From Candidatus Iainarchaeum sp. (GTDB taxonomy: Archaea; Iainarchaeota; Iainarchaeia; JAADDC01), in contig JASUTF010000004.1 of the NCBI GenBank assembly GCA_030445695.1, forward strand, positions 1 through 38,875: a stretch of DNA of 38,875 bases. Reading direction: 5' to 3'. Under the pieces are notes generated by a model. The model had not been told where the DNA came from and ran no database searches. It was given only the letters and a program-made list of their open reading frames with translations. How positions within the stretch are numbered: position 1 is the first letter of the stretch; the number at the start of each line of letters is the position of its first letter. Shown here piece after piece: positions 16,665-26,409 of this stretch. The position numbers and the translations under genes are program-made.

Positions 16665-17666
16665 ATGCCAAGGAGAACGAGACCCAGAAGAGGTTCATTG
16701 CAGTTTTACCCGCGAAAGCGGGCCAAAAGGGTTGTGCCACGCTTCAAGTCGTGGCCGTCTGTGTCTGAAGTCAAGCCCATTGGGTTCTATGGATACAAGG
16801 CGGGTATGACGCACGCCATTCTCGTGGATGCCCGCCCGAAGACGCCGACTTCCGGGCAGGAGGTGTTCAAGCCACTCACCATCATCGAGACACCTCCGCT
16901 CTATGTCTACGGCATCCGTGCCTACAAGTATGACCCCAACCGCGGACGCGTAACCGCCACGGAGGTCTGGGCGGAGAAGCTCCCCAAGTATTTTGACCGT
17001 CGCGTGACCGCACCGGAGAAGGGCCACGGCGACGTTTCCAAGATCGAGAACATGCTCGACGACCTCATTGATATCCGTCTTCTCGTTGCAACGCAGCCGT
17101 GGAAGATCCCTGCCCTGGGAAAGAAAACGCCGGACCTCGGTGAGATCGCCATCGGCGGTTCCTCCGTTGAGGAGAAGTTCAACGCGGCAAAGGAGGTCCT
17201 CGGCGGGGAGATCCGCGTTAAGGACATATTTGAACCCGGCGAGCAGATCGACGTGAAGGCCGTTACAAAGGGCAAGGGCTTCCAGGGCGTGGTCAAACGT
17301 TTCGGCGTTTTCGAGTTCGGCCACAAGAAGGAGAAGACCAAGAGAGGTGTTGGCGCCCTCGGCCCGTTCTTCGGCGGCAAGGTGTTCTGGGAAGTGCCGC
17401 GCCCGGGTCAGATGGGCTTCCACACGAGGACCGAATACAACAAGATCGTCGTTATCGTTGGCGAGAACGGGGAGCCGGAAATAACGCCGAAGGGTGGCTT
17501 CCTGCACTACGGTGAGGTGAAGAACGACTACATCGCCGTGATTGGATCGGTGCCCGGCCCCGCAAAGAGGATCGTGGGGCTGAGGAAGGCAATTCGCCCG
17601 AACAAGCACCCGTTCCAGTTCAGCCAGGTGAAGTACATATCGCTCGAGTCGAAGCAGGGTGTCTAA
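16665..17666 (+). CDS. rpl3: ribosomal protein L3
   Basis: RRTRPRRGSLQFYPRKRAKRVVPR...GYKAGMTH; first gene of the S10/spc-like cluster. Confidence 0.98.
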   Translation: MPRRTRPRRGSLQFYPRKRAKRVVPRFKSWPSVSEVKPIGFYGYKAGMTHAILVDARPKTPTSGQEVFKPLTIIETPPLYVYGIRAYKYDPNRGRVTATEVWAEKLPKYFDRRVTAPEKGHGDVSKIENMLDDLIDIRLLVATQPWKIPALGKKTPDLGEIAIGGSSVEEKFNAAKEVLGGEIRVKDIFEPGEQIDVKAVTKGKGFQGVVKRFGVFEFGHKKEKTKRGVGALGPFFGGKVFWEVPRPGQMGFHTRTEYNKIVVIVGENGEPEITPKGGFLHYGEVKNDYIAVIGSVPGPAKRIVGLRKAIRPNKHPFQFSQVKYISLESKQGV

Positions 17667-17667
17667 C

Positions 17668-18480
17668 ATGAAGGCAAACGTTCGTGATCTTCAGGGCAAT
17701 GTCGTGGGGGAGATCGAGCTCCCCGATGCGTTCAGCACTCCTGTTCGTGAGGACATCATAAAGCGAGCCGTCAAGGCCATCTGGGCGAACCGTCTCCAGC
17801 CCTACGGGACGAAGCCCATGGCCGGACGCGACTATGCCGCGTTCACGGACAACAGGAGGAGGATCGGTTCCGCTCTGAACCATACGATAAATGTGGGTCA
17901 CGCACGCCTGCCCCGCGTTCACTATAGAAGATACTTGCTCTACGGCTTCGTGGCCAACGTTCCGCAGGCACGCGGCGGTCCGAGGGCTCACCCGCCCAAG
18001 GTGGAGAAGCGTCTCTGGGAAAAGGTGAACAAGAAGGAGCGCCGCCTTGCCATACGTTCAGCAATTGCGGCCACCGCGTCCCCGGAGTGGGTCAAGTCCA
18101 GGGGTCACCGCTACGACGGTGAGCTCCCGATCGTGGTGGTTGACGACCTGGAGGGCGTGAAGAAGACGGCAGAACTCAAGAAGATCCTCCAGGCCCTCGG
18201 CGTCTGGGAGGACGTGGAGCGTGCGTATGAGGGCCGCAGGAGGAGAGCCGGCAAGGGTGAGCGCAGAGGCCGCGCATACAAGGTGCCCAAGTCCGTGCTC
18301 ATTGTCGTGTCTCAGGATCGTGGTATTTACAGGGCGGCACGCAACCTGCCCGGTGTGGACGTGGTGGAGGTGCGCAACCTCAACGCGGAACTCCTTGCAC
18401 CGGGCACCCATCCGGGCCGCCTGACAATCTGGACGAAGAGCGCCGTGGAGGCGCTCAACAACCTGTTCGTGGTGAGCTAA
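17668..18480 (+). CDS. rpl4: ribosomal protein L4 (L1e)
   Basis: Sequence RVHYRRYLLYGFVANVPQARGGPRAHPP; position in cluster. Confidence 0.97.
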   Translation: MKANVRDLQGNVVGEIELPDAFSTPVREDIIKRAVKAIWANRLQPYGTKPMAGRDYAAFTDNRRRIGSALNHTINVGHARLPRVHYRRYLLYGFVANVPQARGGPRAHPPKVEKRLWEKVNKKERRLAIRSAIAATASPEWVKSRGHRYDGELPIVVVDDLEGVKKTAELKKILQALGVWEDVERAYEGRRRRAGKGERRGRAYKVPKSVLIVVSQDRGIYRAARNLPGVDVVEVRNLNAELLAPGTHPGRLTIWTKSAVEALNNLFVVS

Positions 18481-18481
18481 C

Positions 18482-18742
18482 ATGGATGCAGAAGAGATCA
18501 TCCTCTATCCCCTCATATCGGAGAAGGCCATTGCCCAGATCCATAACAACAACACAATCGTCTTCATAGTGCGCTCCGACGCGACGAAGCAGCAGATAAA
18601 GAAGGCGGTTGAGGATCTCTATGACGTTAAGGTTCAGGATGTTAACACCCTCCTTGCCAGGGACGGGCGTAAGAAGGCATACGTCCGCCTGGCAGAGGGA
18701 TACTCCGCGTTGGATCTAGCAACGAAGCTGGGTGTGATCTAA
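18482..18742 (+). CDS. rpl23: ribosomal protein L23
   Basis: YPLISEKAIAQIHNNNTIVFIV; position in cluster. Confidence 0.97.
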   Translation: MDAEEIILYPLISEKAIAQIHNNNTIVFIVRSDATKQQIKKAVEDLYDVKVQDVNTLLARDGRKKAYVRLAEGYSALDLATKLGVI

Positions 18743-18743
18743 A

Positions 18744-19472
18744 ATGGGTAAGAGAATTCGCGTTCAGCGGTTGGGTCGCGGAAGCCCCACCTTCCGCGTG
18801 GCTGACCACAGGAGGAAGGTGGAGAAGGTTTCCTATCCGCCCTACACGGACGTTCAGAAGAGCGGTGTCCTCCGCGGGCAGGTGACCAACATATTCCACG
18901 ACGTGGGGAGGAAGTACCCCGTCATGGAGGTCATGTATGAGGATGGCAGTGTTTCCTACCTCCCCGCACCGGAGGGCATCGCCGTTGGTGACTGGATAAG
19001 CGTCGGTGCAGGTGCAGACCTTGCCATAGGTAACGTCCTGCCTCTCCGCGCGATCCCCGAGGGTACCCCCGTTTACAACATCGAGGGCGTCCCCGGGGAC
19101 GGCGGAAAGTATGTGCGTTCATCCGGCGGATACGCCATCGTCTCCACGAAGACGGAGAAGGCCGTTTACGTCAAACTCCCGTCCGGTAAGATCCGCGAGT
19201 TCCACCCGGACGCAAGGGCAACCATTGGCAACGTCGCCGGTGGTGGAAGGATAGAGAAGCCGTTCGTAAAGGCGGGCAAGCGTTATCATGCCATGCGCGC
19301 CATCAACAAGAAGTATCCGAGGGTGCGCGGTGTCGCAATGAACGTCGTTGACCACCCGCACGGTGGTAAGGAGCACCACCCGCCCGGACCGACCACCGTT
19401 GCGAGGAACACGCCGCCCGGACGTAAGGTAGGTCACATAGCGGCACGCCGCACCGGTAGGAGGAAGAAGTGA
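18744..19472 (+). CDS. rpl2: ribosomal protein L2
   Basis: [45 protein letters not shown]. Confidence 0.98.
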   Translation: MGKRIRVQRLGRGSPTFRVADHRRKVEKVSYPPYTDVQKSGVLRGQVTNIFHDVGRKYPVMEVMYEDGSVSYLPAPEGIAVGDWISVGAGADLAIGNVLPLRAIPEGTPVYNIEGVPGDGGKYVRSSGGYAIVSTKTEKAVYVKLPSGKIREFHPDARATIGNVAGGGRIEKPFVKAGKRYHAMRAINKKYPRVRGVAMNVVDHPHGGKEHHPPGPTTVARNTPPGRKVGHIAARRTGRRKK

Positions 19473-19483
19473 AGGTGATACTC

Positions 19484-19879
19484 ATGGCGAGGGAATTCCG
19501 CTTCAGGGGTCACACGCTGGAAGAGCTCATGAAGATGCCCATCGAGGAGTTCGCCAAGCTCCTCACGTCCCGTGCCAGAAGGAGCATCCTCCGCGGCTAC
19601 CGTGACCCCCAGAGAAAGAAGCTCCTGAAGAAGGTGCGTCTCGCCCGTGCCGGTAAGAAGGTGAAGCTCCGCACGCACAGACGCGACGTTATCATCACCC
19701 CCGAGATGGTAGGATTGACCATAGAGGTGTATAACGGCAAGGAGTTCGTCCCCCTCCAGATAAAGGAAGGGATGATCGGCCACTACCTCGGTGAATACGT
19801 GTTCACACGGAAGCGTGTCATGCACTCCTCACCGGGTGTCGGTGCGTCCCGATCCACGAAGCACGTGGGTAGGAAGTGA
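19484..19879 (+). CDS. rps19: ribosomal protein S19
   Basis: [18 protein letters not shown]...[38 protein letters not shown]. Confidence 0.97.
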   Translation: MAREFRFRGHTLEELMKMPIEEFAKLLTSRARRSILRGYRDPQRKKLLKKVRLARAGKKVKLRTHRRDVIITPEMVGLTIEVYNGKEFVPLQIKEGMIGHYLGEYVFTRKRVMHSSPGVGASRSTKHVGRK

Positions 19880-20334
19880 TGGCCATGGTGAAGAAGCACT
19901 ACTCAACGACTATCACCGGTGGGAAGACGGCAAGGGGCATGCTCGTCAACGCCCCCATATCCACAAAGTGGGCGGTGGAGATATCCAACGCCATACGCGG
20001 TATGCCCCTCCTCAAGGCAGAAGAATACTTGAAGAGGGTGCTTGCCCACAAGGAGTGGATCCCCATCCGCCGATACAAGAGGGACGTCCCCCACAGGAAG
20101 GGCGTCCGTGGTGGCGTCAAGAGCGGCCGCTACATGGACAAGACCGTTCGTTACTTCCTCAAGCTCATTGAGAACGTCAAGAACAACGCCCGGCAGAAGG
20201 GTCTGGACGTTTCCAAGCTCAGGATCGTCCATGTTTCCGCTTCCAAGGGCTACCGCAGAATGCGTGTCCAGCCCATGCTTCGCAGGATCATAAGGAGGAA
20301 GTCCACACACGTTGAGATGGTGGTGAGCGAATGA
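19879..20334 (+). CDS. rpl22: ribosomal protein L22
   Basis: TARGMLVNAPISTKWAVEISNAIRGM; position in cluster. Confidence 0.97.
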   Translation: MAMVKKHYSTTITGGKTARGMLVNAPISTKWAVEISNAIRGMPLLKAEEYLKRVLAHKEWIPIRRYKRDVPHRKGVRGGVKSGRYMDKTVRYFLKLIENVKNNARQKGLDVSKLRIVHVSASKGYRRMRVQPMLRRIIRRKSTHVEMVVSE

Positions 20335-21038
20335 TCGAGCGTGAATTCATCAAGGACGCCACGAGCGGCCTCGCGATAAAGGAATACCTCATGGAAGAGG
20401 TCCGCCAGGCACTCCCCTCCGATATTCAGGTTCTCAGGACCCCCCTGGTCACAAGGATCGTGCTCAAGGTCGCCAGACCGGCACTGGTCATCGGTCGCAA
20501 GGGATCCAGGATAAAGAAGCTCACGGAAGACCTGAAGAAACGCTTCCGCATAGAAAATCCACAGATCGAAGTGGTTCCCGTGCCCAACCCCACCCTTGAC
20601 GCACAGGTTCAGGCACTCCGCGTTGCCATCGGACTGGAGCACGGTCAGGCGTGGCGTCCTCTCCTTCGGAAGACGCTGGCCCGCATCATGGCTGCGGGTA
20701 CGAAGGGCTGTGAGATTGTCATCAAGGGTAAACTGGGCGCCCGTGGTGCCAAGAAACGTACGGAGCGTGTCTATGCGGGCTACATGAAGAAGTGCGGTGA
20801 CCCCGTCAAGCTCGTGGACCAGGGTCACGCCGTCGCCAAGACCAAGTGGGGTACCATCGGCGTTCACGTCTACATCGTCCACCCCGAGACGGTCTTCCCC
20901 GACCACGTATCCGTCCCTGACGTCCCGAAGGAGCAGATCCTTGCAAAACTCGGGATTTCGGGTGAGCAGAAGGAAGAGGTAAAGGAGGAGGTCAAGAATG
21001 GCGATAGCGAGGGCGAAGGAGCTAAGGCAGAAGAGTGA
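20331..21038 (+). CDS. rps3: ribosomal protein S3
   Basis: KH-domain VIGRKGSRIKKL; position in cluster. Confidence 0.97.
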   Translation: MIEREFIKDATSGLAIKEYLMEEVRQALPSDIQVLRTPLVTRIVLKVARPALVIGRKGSRIKKLTEDLKKRFRIENPQIEVVPVPNPTLDAQVQALRVAIGLEHGQAWRPLLRKTLARIMAAGTKGCEIVIKGKLGARGAKKRTERVYAGYMKKCGDPVKLVDQGHAVAKTKWGTIGVHVYIVHPETVFPDHVSVPDVPKEQILAKLGISGEQKEEVKEEVKNGDSEGEGAKAEE

Positions 21039-21198
21039 AGAGGAACTAAGGAAGATGCTGGCAGAGTATCGTGCCGAACTCCGCCGCATCAAGGCGCAGA
21101 CCGCCGCAGGAGTCCGCCCAGAGAACCCCGGCAGGGCGAGGGAATTAAAAAGGACAATCGCCAGAATACTAACGATACTTCGCGAGAAAAAGGGGTGA
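20998..21198 (+). CDS. rpl29: ribosomal protein L29
   Basis: MAIARAKELRQKSEEELRKMLAEYRAELRRIKAQ; overlaps the S3 end by 41 nt. Confidence 0.95.
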   Translation: MAIARAKELRQKSEEELRKMLAEYRAELRRIKAQTAAGVRPENPGRARELKRTIARILTILREKKG

Positions 21199-21207
21199 AA
21201 AGGGAAA

Positions 21208-21525
21208 GTGGCTAAAAAAGATCTTGCGGACGTCATCGGTCTTCCCGAAGATCTTATTGAGCCCGAGGCCCTTACCCGCGAATTAATGCGCATAAAGATC
21301 CGCCGCGACAAGCGCAAATGGGGCAAGATAATGACAGTTATATCGGGGTTTGACGACACCGTTGACGTCAAGGCCCTGGCGAAGAAGCTCAAGAAGGCGC
21401 TGGGCTGCGGCGGGACCTACGATCCCAACGCGAGAATCATCGAGCTGCAGGGAGACCACGCCCGCAAGGTTAGGGAGCTTCTCATACAGGAAGGGTTCCC
21501 CGAGGAGAACATAGACGTTGTTTGA
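21208..21525 (+). CDS. translation initiation factor aIF1 (SUI1)
   Basis: MTVISGFDDTVDVKALAKKLKKALGCGGTYD...IELQGDHARKVRELLIQEGFPEENIDVV. GTG start. Confidence 0.96.
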   Translation: MAKKDLADVIGLPEDLIEPEALTRELMRIKIRRDKRKWGKIMTVISGFDDTVDVKALAKKLKKALGCGGTYDPNARIIELQGDHARKVRELLIQEGFPEENIDVV

Positions 21526-21528
21526 TTC

Positions 21529-22260
21529 TTACACCATTCTTGCCGCGGCGAGCACGGCAGCGAGTAGTATGGACAGCGCGAGCCATATCTTTGCCTGCCT
21601 TTCGGGGACGTTTCTAACGAAGTGCTCCAGGTGCCGTTCAATACGTCTGGTTATTAGAATGGAGAAAACGCCAAATAGGATCCCCGTCACTATGTCGTGG
21701 AACCAGTGTTGCAGGAGGGCTATCGCGGAGATCCATACAAGCGGTGCCAGGACGGTGTAAAACCATTTTACTGCCTTGTTGCGTGCGTTCCAGAATACAA
21801 CCACAAAAATCGTTACAATGCCCGCGTGCAGGGACGGGAGAACCATTTTGTCGTTCACCCATCTCCTCTGCATCGTGCCCTCCAGCGGGTTTTCCCCGTA
21901 GACACGGTGGGGCGGTGTGACCCTCACCGCGGTGTAGATGATACAGGAAAGGACCATCAGCACTGCGAGGGCCCCCAGCGTCCTCGCGGCCAGATTCGGC
22001 TCCCGGAAAACGGCGTACCAGACGGCCATCGGGATCGATGCGAGGTAAACGTAGAGGTAGATGATTAGGAGAAGGTCTTCCAGAACCGTGCCGGCGATTT
22101 TTTCGTGGAGCATGTGCGATATGCCTGTGGGGGGGATTTGAAGGAGAAGATCTGTGGCGTCCGGTGCGGGTATGTGTTCGCTTACCACCGTGTAACCCGC
22201 CCAGAAGAGGAATACGGTTATGGCCAGAGCCGTGTATGCCATTTTTTGTCTATCCACCAT
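21529..22260 (-). CDS. PAP2-superfamily membrane phosphatase
   Basis: KMVLPSLHAGIVTIFVVVFW (PSxHA) and ALLQHWFHDIVTGILFG (SRxxxxxHxxxDV-like) on a multi-TM protein. Start at MVDRQKMAY preferred over the track start at 22314. Confidence 0.85.
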   Translation of the reverse strand: MVDRQKMAYTALAITVFLFWAGYTVVSEHIPAPDATDLLLQIPPTGISHMLHEKIAGTVLEDLLLIIYLYVYLASIPMAVWYAVFREPNLAARTLGALAVLMVLSCIIYTAVRVTPPHRVYGENPLEGTMQRRWVNDKMVLPSLHAGIVTIFVVVFWNARNKAVKWFYTVLAPLVWISAIALLQHWFHDIVTGILFGVFSILITRRIERHLEHFVRNVPERQAKIWLALSILLAAVLAAARMV

Positions 22261-22307
22261 CTTCTTTGCACGGTTCGGTATATATTGGTTTTCCCTCCCT
22301 TTCCACT

Positions 22308-22616
22308 GTGGCACTCCACCCGGCGCTCCTCGGCGAGATCATCGGTCTCCGCGTGCGTGTGGTCAACGCCACGCACCCGGGCTACGTGGGTATCGAAGGT
22401 ACTGTGGTCGACGAGACGAAGAACCTTTTGGTTGTCGAGACGCCAGAAGGGATTAAAAAACTTCCCAAGCCAGATATTGTGGTAGAGTTCCGGCTCCCAA
22501 ACGGGGAGCTAATTTGTGTGGACGGTGCTGAAATAACCGTCCGTCCGGAAGAGCGGACAAAAAAGCTGTGGAGGAAGGTGCATGCGCGCAGTGGTCATAG
22601 GAAACGAGGTCATTGA
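22308..22616 (+). CDS. rnp1: RNase P protein component 1 (Rpp29/Pop4)
   Basis: ALHPALLGEIIGLRVRVVNATHPGYVGIEGTVVDETKNLLVVET; between aIF1 and S17. GTG start. Confidence 0.95.
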   Translation: MALHPALLGEIIGLRVRVVNATHPGYVGIEGTVVDETKNLLVVETPEGIKKLPKPDIVVEFRLPNGELICVDGAEITVRPEERTKKLWRKVHARSGHRKRGH

Positions 22617-22935
22617 GCCACCCCAGAAAGAGGACTGTGGCGATAAGAAGTGCCCGTTCCACGGAGATGTGACCGTTCGCGGTCAGCTGCTAGTGGGTCG
22701 TGTCATCTCGGACAGGATGCAGAGGACAGTGGTGGTCGCCCGCGAGGCAGCACGCTACGTTCCGAAGTATAAACGTTACATGCGTGGCACGTATAAGATC
22801 CACGCTCACAACCCGCCCTGCGTGAATGCACACGTGGGTGATATCGTTCTTCTCGGCGAAACCCGCAAGCTGGCAAAAACCGTTAACTTCGTTGTTCTCA
22901 AGATCATAAAGAAGGCGAAGGAGGGAGAGCAGTGA
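22582..22935 (+). CDS. rps17: ribosomal protein S17
   Basis: CPFHGDVTVRGQLLVGRVISDRMQRTVVV. Confidence 0.97.
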   Translation: MRAVVIGNEVIEPPQKEDCGDKKCPFHGDVTVRGQLLVGRVISDRMQRTVVVAREAARYVPKYKRYMRGTYKIHAHNPPCVNAHVGDIVLLGETRKLAKTVNFVVLKIIKKAKEGEQ

Positions 22936-23330
22936 AGGCCATCAGCGCATCCGTTACGAAGGGCATCACCGTGGGGACGCTCCTCACATGCGCGGACAAC
23001 ACCGGCGCCCGCGTCCTCAAGGTCATCGGCGTCATCGGCTACAAGGGCGTGAAGAGGAGGTATCCAAAGGCGGGCGTGGGCGACGTGGTGGTCGCCTCCG
23101 TGAAGAAGGGTACCCCCGAGATGAAGAAGAAGGTCGTTCGCGCGGTGGTGATCCGCCAGCGCATGCCTTACAGGCGTGCTGATGGGACGAGGATCGCCTT
23201 CGAGGATAACGCGGCAGTCATCGTCAACGAGAAGGGGGAGCCGAAGGGTTCCGAGATAAAGGGACCCGTGGCCAAGGAGGTCGGTGAGCGCTTCCCCAAG
23301 GTCGTGAGAATCGCTTCGATCGTGGTGTGA
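22932..23330 (+). CDS. rpl14: ribosomal protein L14
   Basis: LLTCADNTGARVLKVIGV...VRIASIVV. GTG start. Confidence 0.97.
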   Translation: MKAISASVTKGITVGTLLTCADNTGARVLKVIGVIGYKGVKRRYPKAGVGDVVVASVKKGTPEMKKKVVRAVVIRQRMPYRRADGTRIAFEDNAAVIVNEKGEPKGSEIKGPVAKEVGERFPKVVRIASIVV

Positions 23331-23333
23331 GCC

Positions 23334-23681
23334 ATGGCAATCAAGATCGGTTATCAGCCCAGGAAGCAGAGACGTTTCCGCTACAGGGCGCCCCTTCACG
23401 TTCGTCAGAAGATGGTTGCGGCACACCTTTCCCCGGAGCTGAGGAAGGAGCTGGGGCGCCGTTCCCTTCCCGTCAGGAAGGGGGATAAGGTCAGGATAAT
23501 GCGCGGCAAGTTCCGCGGAAAGGAGGGTGTCGTTGCACGTGTGGATCTCCGGCGCCTCAAGGTGTTCGTGGAGGGGATCACACAGAAGAAGGCCAACGGC
23601 ACAGAAGTGCTCTTCCCTCTGGATCCGTCTAACCTGATGATCATAGAAGTGGACAGGAGCGATGAAAGGAGGTTCGCATAA
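23334..23681 (+). CDS. rpl24: ribosomal protein L24
   Basis: RRFRYRAPLHVRQKMVAAHLSPELRKELGRRSLPVRKGDKVRIMRG. Confidence 0.97.
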   Translation: MAIKIGYQPRKQRRFRYRAPLHVRQKMVAAHLSPELRKELGRRSLPVRKGDKVRIMRGKFRGKEGVVARVDLRRLKVFVEGITQKKANGTEVLFPLDPSNLMIIEVDRSDERRFA

Positions 23682-24409
23682 TGGCGCTCGTAGGTGGAGG
23701 TTCAAGGCATCTTAAGCGTCTGGCCGCGCCGAAGTCGTGGAAGATCAAGAGGAAGCGCCGCTTCGGTGTCTGGGTCACCAGGACCATACCCGGTCCTCAC
23801 CCCAAGGAGCGTGCGCTGCCCCTGCGTGTGCTCATCCGTGACCTGCTCGGTGTCGCTAACAACGCGAGGGAGGCGGATTTCATAGTCCGTTCGGGCAAGG
23901 TCCTCGTGGACGGCGTTGTCCGGAAGGACCCGCGGTTCCCGGTAGGTCTTTTTGACGTTGTGGAGATCCCCGAGATAAAGAAGGTGTTCCGCATCCTGCT
24001 GGACGAGCAGGGCCGCCTCGTGCCCAAGGAGATCCCTGAGGGGGAGAAGAACATCAAGATCGTCCGCGTTGAACGCAAGGTCATGGTGAAGGGCGGGAGG
24101 ATACAGCTGGGCACCCACGACGGCAGGAGCTTCCTGCTCGACGACGCCAAGGAGGTCCGCCCCGGTGACGTGCTCAAAATAACGGTGCCCGACCAGAAGA
24201 TACAGGAGATCTTCCACCTGAAAGAGGGCAACCTCGTCTACGTCCTTTCCGGGCGCCACGCAGGTACGCTCGCCAAGATACTCGCCGTTAACAAGGGTGA
24301 CGTGATCCGTGAGCGTTCCGTGGATCTCTCCGTGGAGGATGAGAAGATCCAGACCGCTGCGAGAAACGTGTTCGTGGTGGGCAGGGACTCGCCCGCCATA
24401 ACGCTGTAA
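23681..24409 (+). CDS. rps4e: ribosomal protein S4e
   Basis: HLKRLAAPKSWKIKRKRRFGVWVTRTIPGPHPKERALPL. Confidence 0.97.
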   Translation: MALVGGGSRHLKRLAAPKSWKIKRKRRFGVWVTRTIPGPHPKERALPLRVLIRDLLGVANNAREADFIVRSGKVLVDGVVRKDPRFPVGLFDVVEIPEIKKVFRILLDEQGRLVPKEIPEGEKNIKIVRVERKVMVKGGRIQLGTHDGRSFLLDDAKEVRPGDVLKITVPDQKIQEIFHLKEGNLVYVLSGRHAGTLAKILAVNKGDVIRERSVDLSVEDEKIQTAARNVFVVGRDSPAITL

Positions 24410-24419
24410 GGTGAGTGGA

Positions 24420-24950
24420 ATGAGCGAGAACCCTATGAGGAGCATACGCATCGAAAAGGTGGTCATCAACGTCGGCATTGGCGAGCCGGGCGAGCGTCTC
24501 GACAAGGCAGAGGACATGCTCAAGCGTATCGCCAAGACGATCACGGGCAACGACTACAAGCCCGTAAGGACCGTTGCCAAGAAGAAGATCCCCAAGTGGG
24601 GCATCCGTCCCGGCCTCAAGATCGGTCTCAAGCTCACGCTGCGCGGTGAGGACGCGGAGAAGTTCCTCCGCGCTGCCCTCGAGGCGGTGGAGAACAAGAT
24701 CCCCGCCCGCTCGTTTGACGAGCACGGGAACTTCTCCTTCGGCATCCACGAGTATATCGACCTCCCGGGCATCAAATACGACCCGAAGGTTGGTATATTC
24801 GGAATGGATGTCTGCGTTTCCCTTGAGCGGCCCGGATACCGCGTCAAGAGGCGCAAGGTGCGCCGCGCGAAGGTGGGCAAGACCCACCTGATCACCAAGG
24901 ATGAGGCCATCCAGTTCATCAAGGAGAAGTATGGAGTGGAGGTAATCTGA
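24420..24950 (+). CDS. rpl5: ribosomal protein L5
   Basis: [29 protein letters not shown]. Possible upstream GTG at 24411. Confidence 0.97.
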   Translation: MSENPMRSIRIEKVVINVGIGEPGERLDKAEDMLKRIAKTITGNDYKPVRTVAKKKIPKWGIRPGLKIGLKLTLRGEDAEKFLRAALEAVENKIPARSFDEHGNFSFGIHEYIDLPGIKYDPKVGIFGMDVCVSLERPGYRVKRRKVRRAKVGKTHLITKDEAIQFIKEKYGVEVI

Positions 24951-25105
24951 TGGGGAAGAGACGACCGCGAGCCCGTCACGGGAAAAACGTTAAGTGCCAG
25001 CGGTGTGGACGCCCCGAGGCCGTGATCAGGAAGTATGGCCTCATGCTCTGCCGCCAGTGCTTCAGAGAGGTGGCCCGCGAGCTGGGCTTCGAGAAGTACT
25101 CATAA
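24950..25105 (+). CDS. rps14: ribosomal protein S14 (zinc-binding type)
   Basis: Missing from the ORF track (51 aa). Translates as [51 protein letters not shown]. Confidence 0.97.
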   Translation: MGKRRPRARHGKNVKCQRCGRPEAVIRKYGLMLCRQCFREVARELGFEKYS

Positions 25106-25110
25106 AGGTG

Positions 25111-25509
25111 ATGATAATGACAAGAGTGGATCCGCTTGCAGATGCCCTTAACGCCATCAAGAACGCGGAGATGGCAGGTAAGCGGGAGATTACAATCTAC
25201 CCCGCCTCCAAGCTGCTCCTCCGCGTCCTTGAGATCATGCAGAAGCACGGTTACATAAAGGAGTTTGAGTTCATCGACGACGGCAGGGAGGGCATGGTTC
25301 GCGTCGTCCTCGCCGGCACCGTGACAAAGTGCGGTGCCATTCGCCCCCGTTACGCCGTCAAGAAGGATGAGTGGGTGGACTGGGAGAAGCAGTACCTCCC
25401 GGCCCGTGGTATTGGCATCCTCATCGTATCTACACCTGAAGGATTGATGACCCACGAGGAGGCGAAGCAGAAGGGCCTTGGCGGGCGACTCATCGCCTAC
25501 GTCTACTGA
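25111..25509 (+). CDS. rps8: ribosomal protein S8
   Basis: [34 protein letters not shown]...; ATG at 25111 or 25117. Confidence 0.97.
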   Translation: MIMTRVDPLADALNAIKNAEMAGKREITIYPASKLLLRVLEIMQKHGYIKEFEFIDDGREGMVRVVLAGTVTKCGAIRPRYAVKKDEWVDWEKQYLPARGIGILIVSTPEGLMTHEEAKQKGLGGRLIAYVY

Positions 25510-25519
25510 GGTGTGAACC

Positions 25520-26068
25520 ATGCAGAGATTGGTGCGCGAGATCGAGATCCCCGAGGGCGTTTCCGTGGACGTTGACGGAATGACCGTTACGGTTACAGGC
25601 CCACTGGGCACTCTGAAGAGGACATTTAACAACACGGGCATCGCCATCGAGAAGGTGGACAACAAGGTCATCGTCCGGGCACTGTCCCACAAGCGCAAGG
25701 CCAAGGCAAACGCGGGTACCGTGGAGGCCCACATTCGCAACATGATAAAGGGCGTTCAGAAGGAGTGGATATACAAGCTCCGCGTCGTCTATTCGCACTT
25801 CCCAATAAAGGTGACCGTTAAGGGCGATGTTGTGGAAATCGTGAACTTCCTCGGTGCAAAGACACCGAGGTACGCCCGCATCATGCCCGGCGCTAAGGTG
25901 GAGATCAACGGGCAGGATATCATCGTCCGCTCCATAAACAAGGAGGCAGCGGGTCAGACGGCCGCGAACCTCGAGCTCGCCACGAAGCTCGGCCCCGAGT
26001 TCGACCCGCGCAAGTTCCAGGACGGTATATACATCGTTGAGAAGGCAGTATGGGGTGAAGAAGAATGA
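25520..26068 (+). CDS. rpl6: ribosomal protein L6
   Basis: EIEIPEGVSVDVDGMTVTVTGPLGTLKRTF. Confidence 0.97.
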   Translation: MQRLVREIEIPEGVSVDVDGMTVTVTGPLGTLKRTFNNTGIAIEKVDNKVIVRALSHKRKAKANAGTVEAHIRNMIKGVQKEWIYKLRVVYSHFPIKVTVKGDVVEIVNFLGAKTPRYARIMPGAKVEINGQDIIVRSINKEAAGQTAANLELATKLGPEFDPRKFQDGIYIVEKAVWGEEE

Positions 26069-26409
26069 GCATAGTCGCACTTAAGCGAATCAAGCCCCGT
26101 TTCCGTCGTCAGCACGGTCCCTGGTCCAAGAAGCTCAGGGACACGTGGAGGAAGCCCCGCGGAGAGAACTCCAAGCAGAGGAAGAAGTGGTGGGGCAAGG
26201 GTGAGCACCCCGGTTCCGGCTACCGTCAGCCACGCAGCATAAGGGGGCTTCACCCGTCAGGTCTTCCCGAGGTCATCGTTCACAACCCCGGTGAGCTTGA
26301 CGGCCTCGAGGGGGTCGCCATAAGGATTGCCCGCACCGTTGGCAAGAGAAAGCGGGCACAGATCATCGAGAAGGCAAAGGAACTTGGACTGAAGGTGATT
26401 AACCCATGA
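26065..26409 (+). CDS. rpl32e: ribosomal protein L32e
   Basis: KRIKPRFRRQHGPWSKKLRDTWRKPRG. Confidence 0.96.
   Translation: MSIVALKRIKPRFRRQHGPWSKKLRDTWRKPRGENSKQRKKWWGKGEHPGSGYRQPRSIRGLHPSGLPEVIVHNPGELDGLEGVAIRIARTVGKRKRAQIIEKAKELGLKVINP

Noticed and set aside
16695-17669. 324-aa minus-strand ORF
   Set aside because: Antisense to ribosomal protein L3; caused by high-GC codon usage.
20250-21392. 380-aa minus-strand ORF
   Set aside because: Antisense shadow of L22, S3, L29 and aIF1; low-complexity composition and no recognisable domain.
23702-24550. 282-aa minus-strand ORF, and 22806-23705 minus 299 aa
   Set aside because: Antisense shadows of S4e/L5 and L14/L24.
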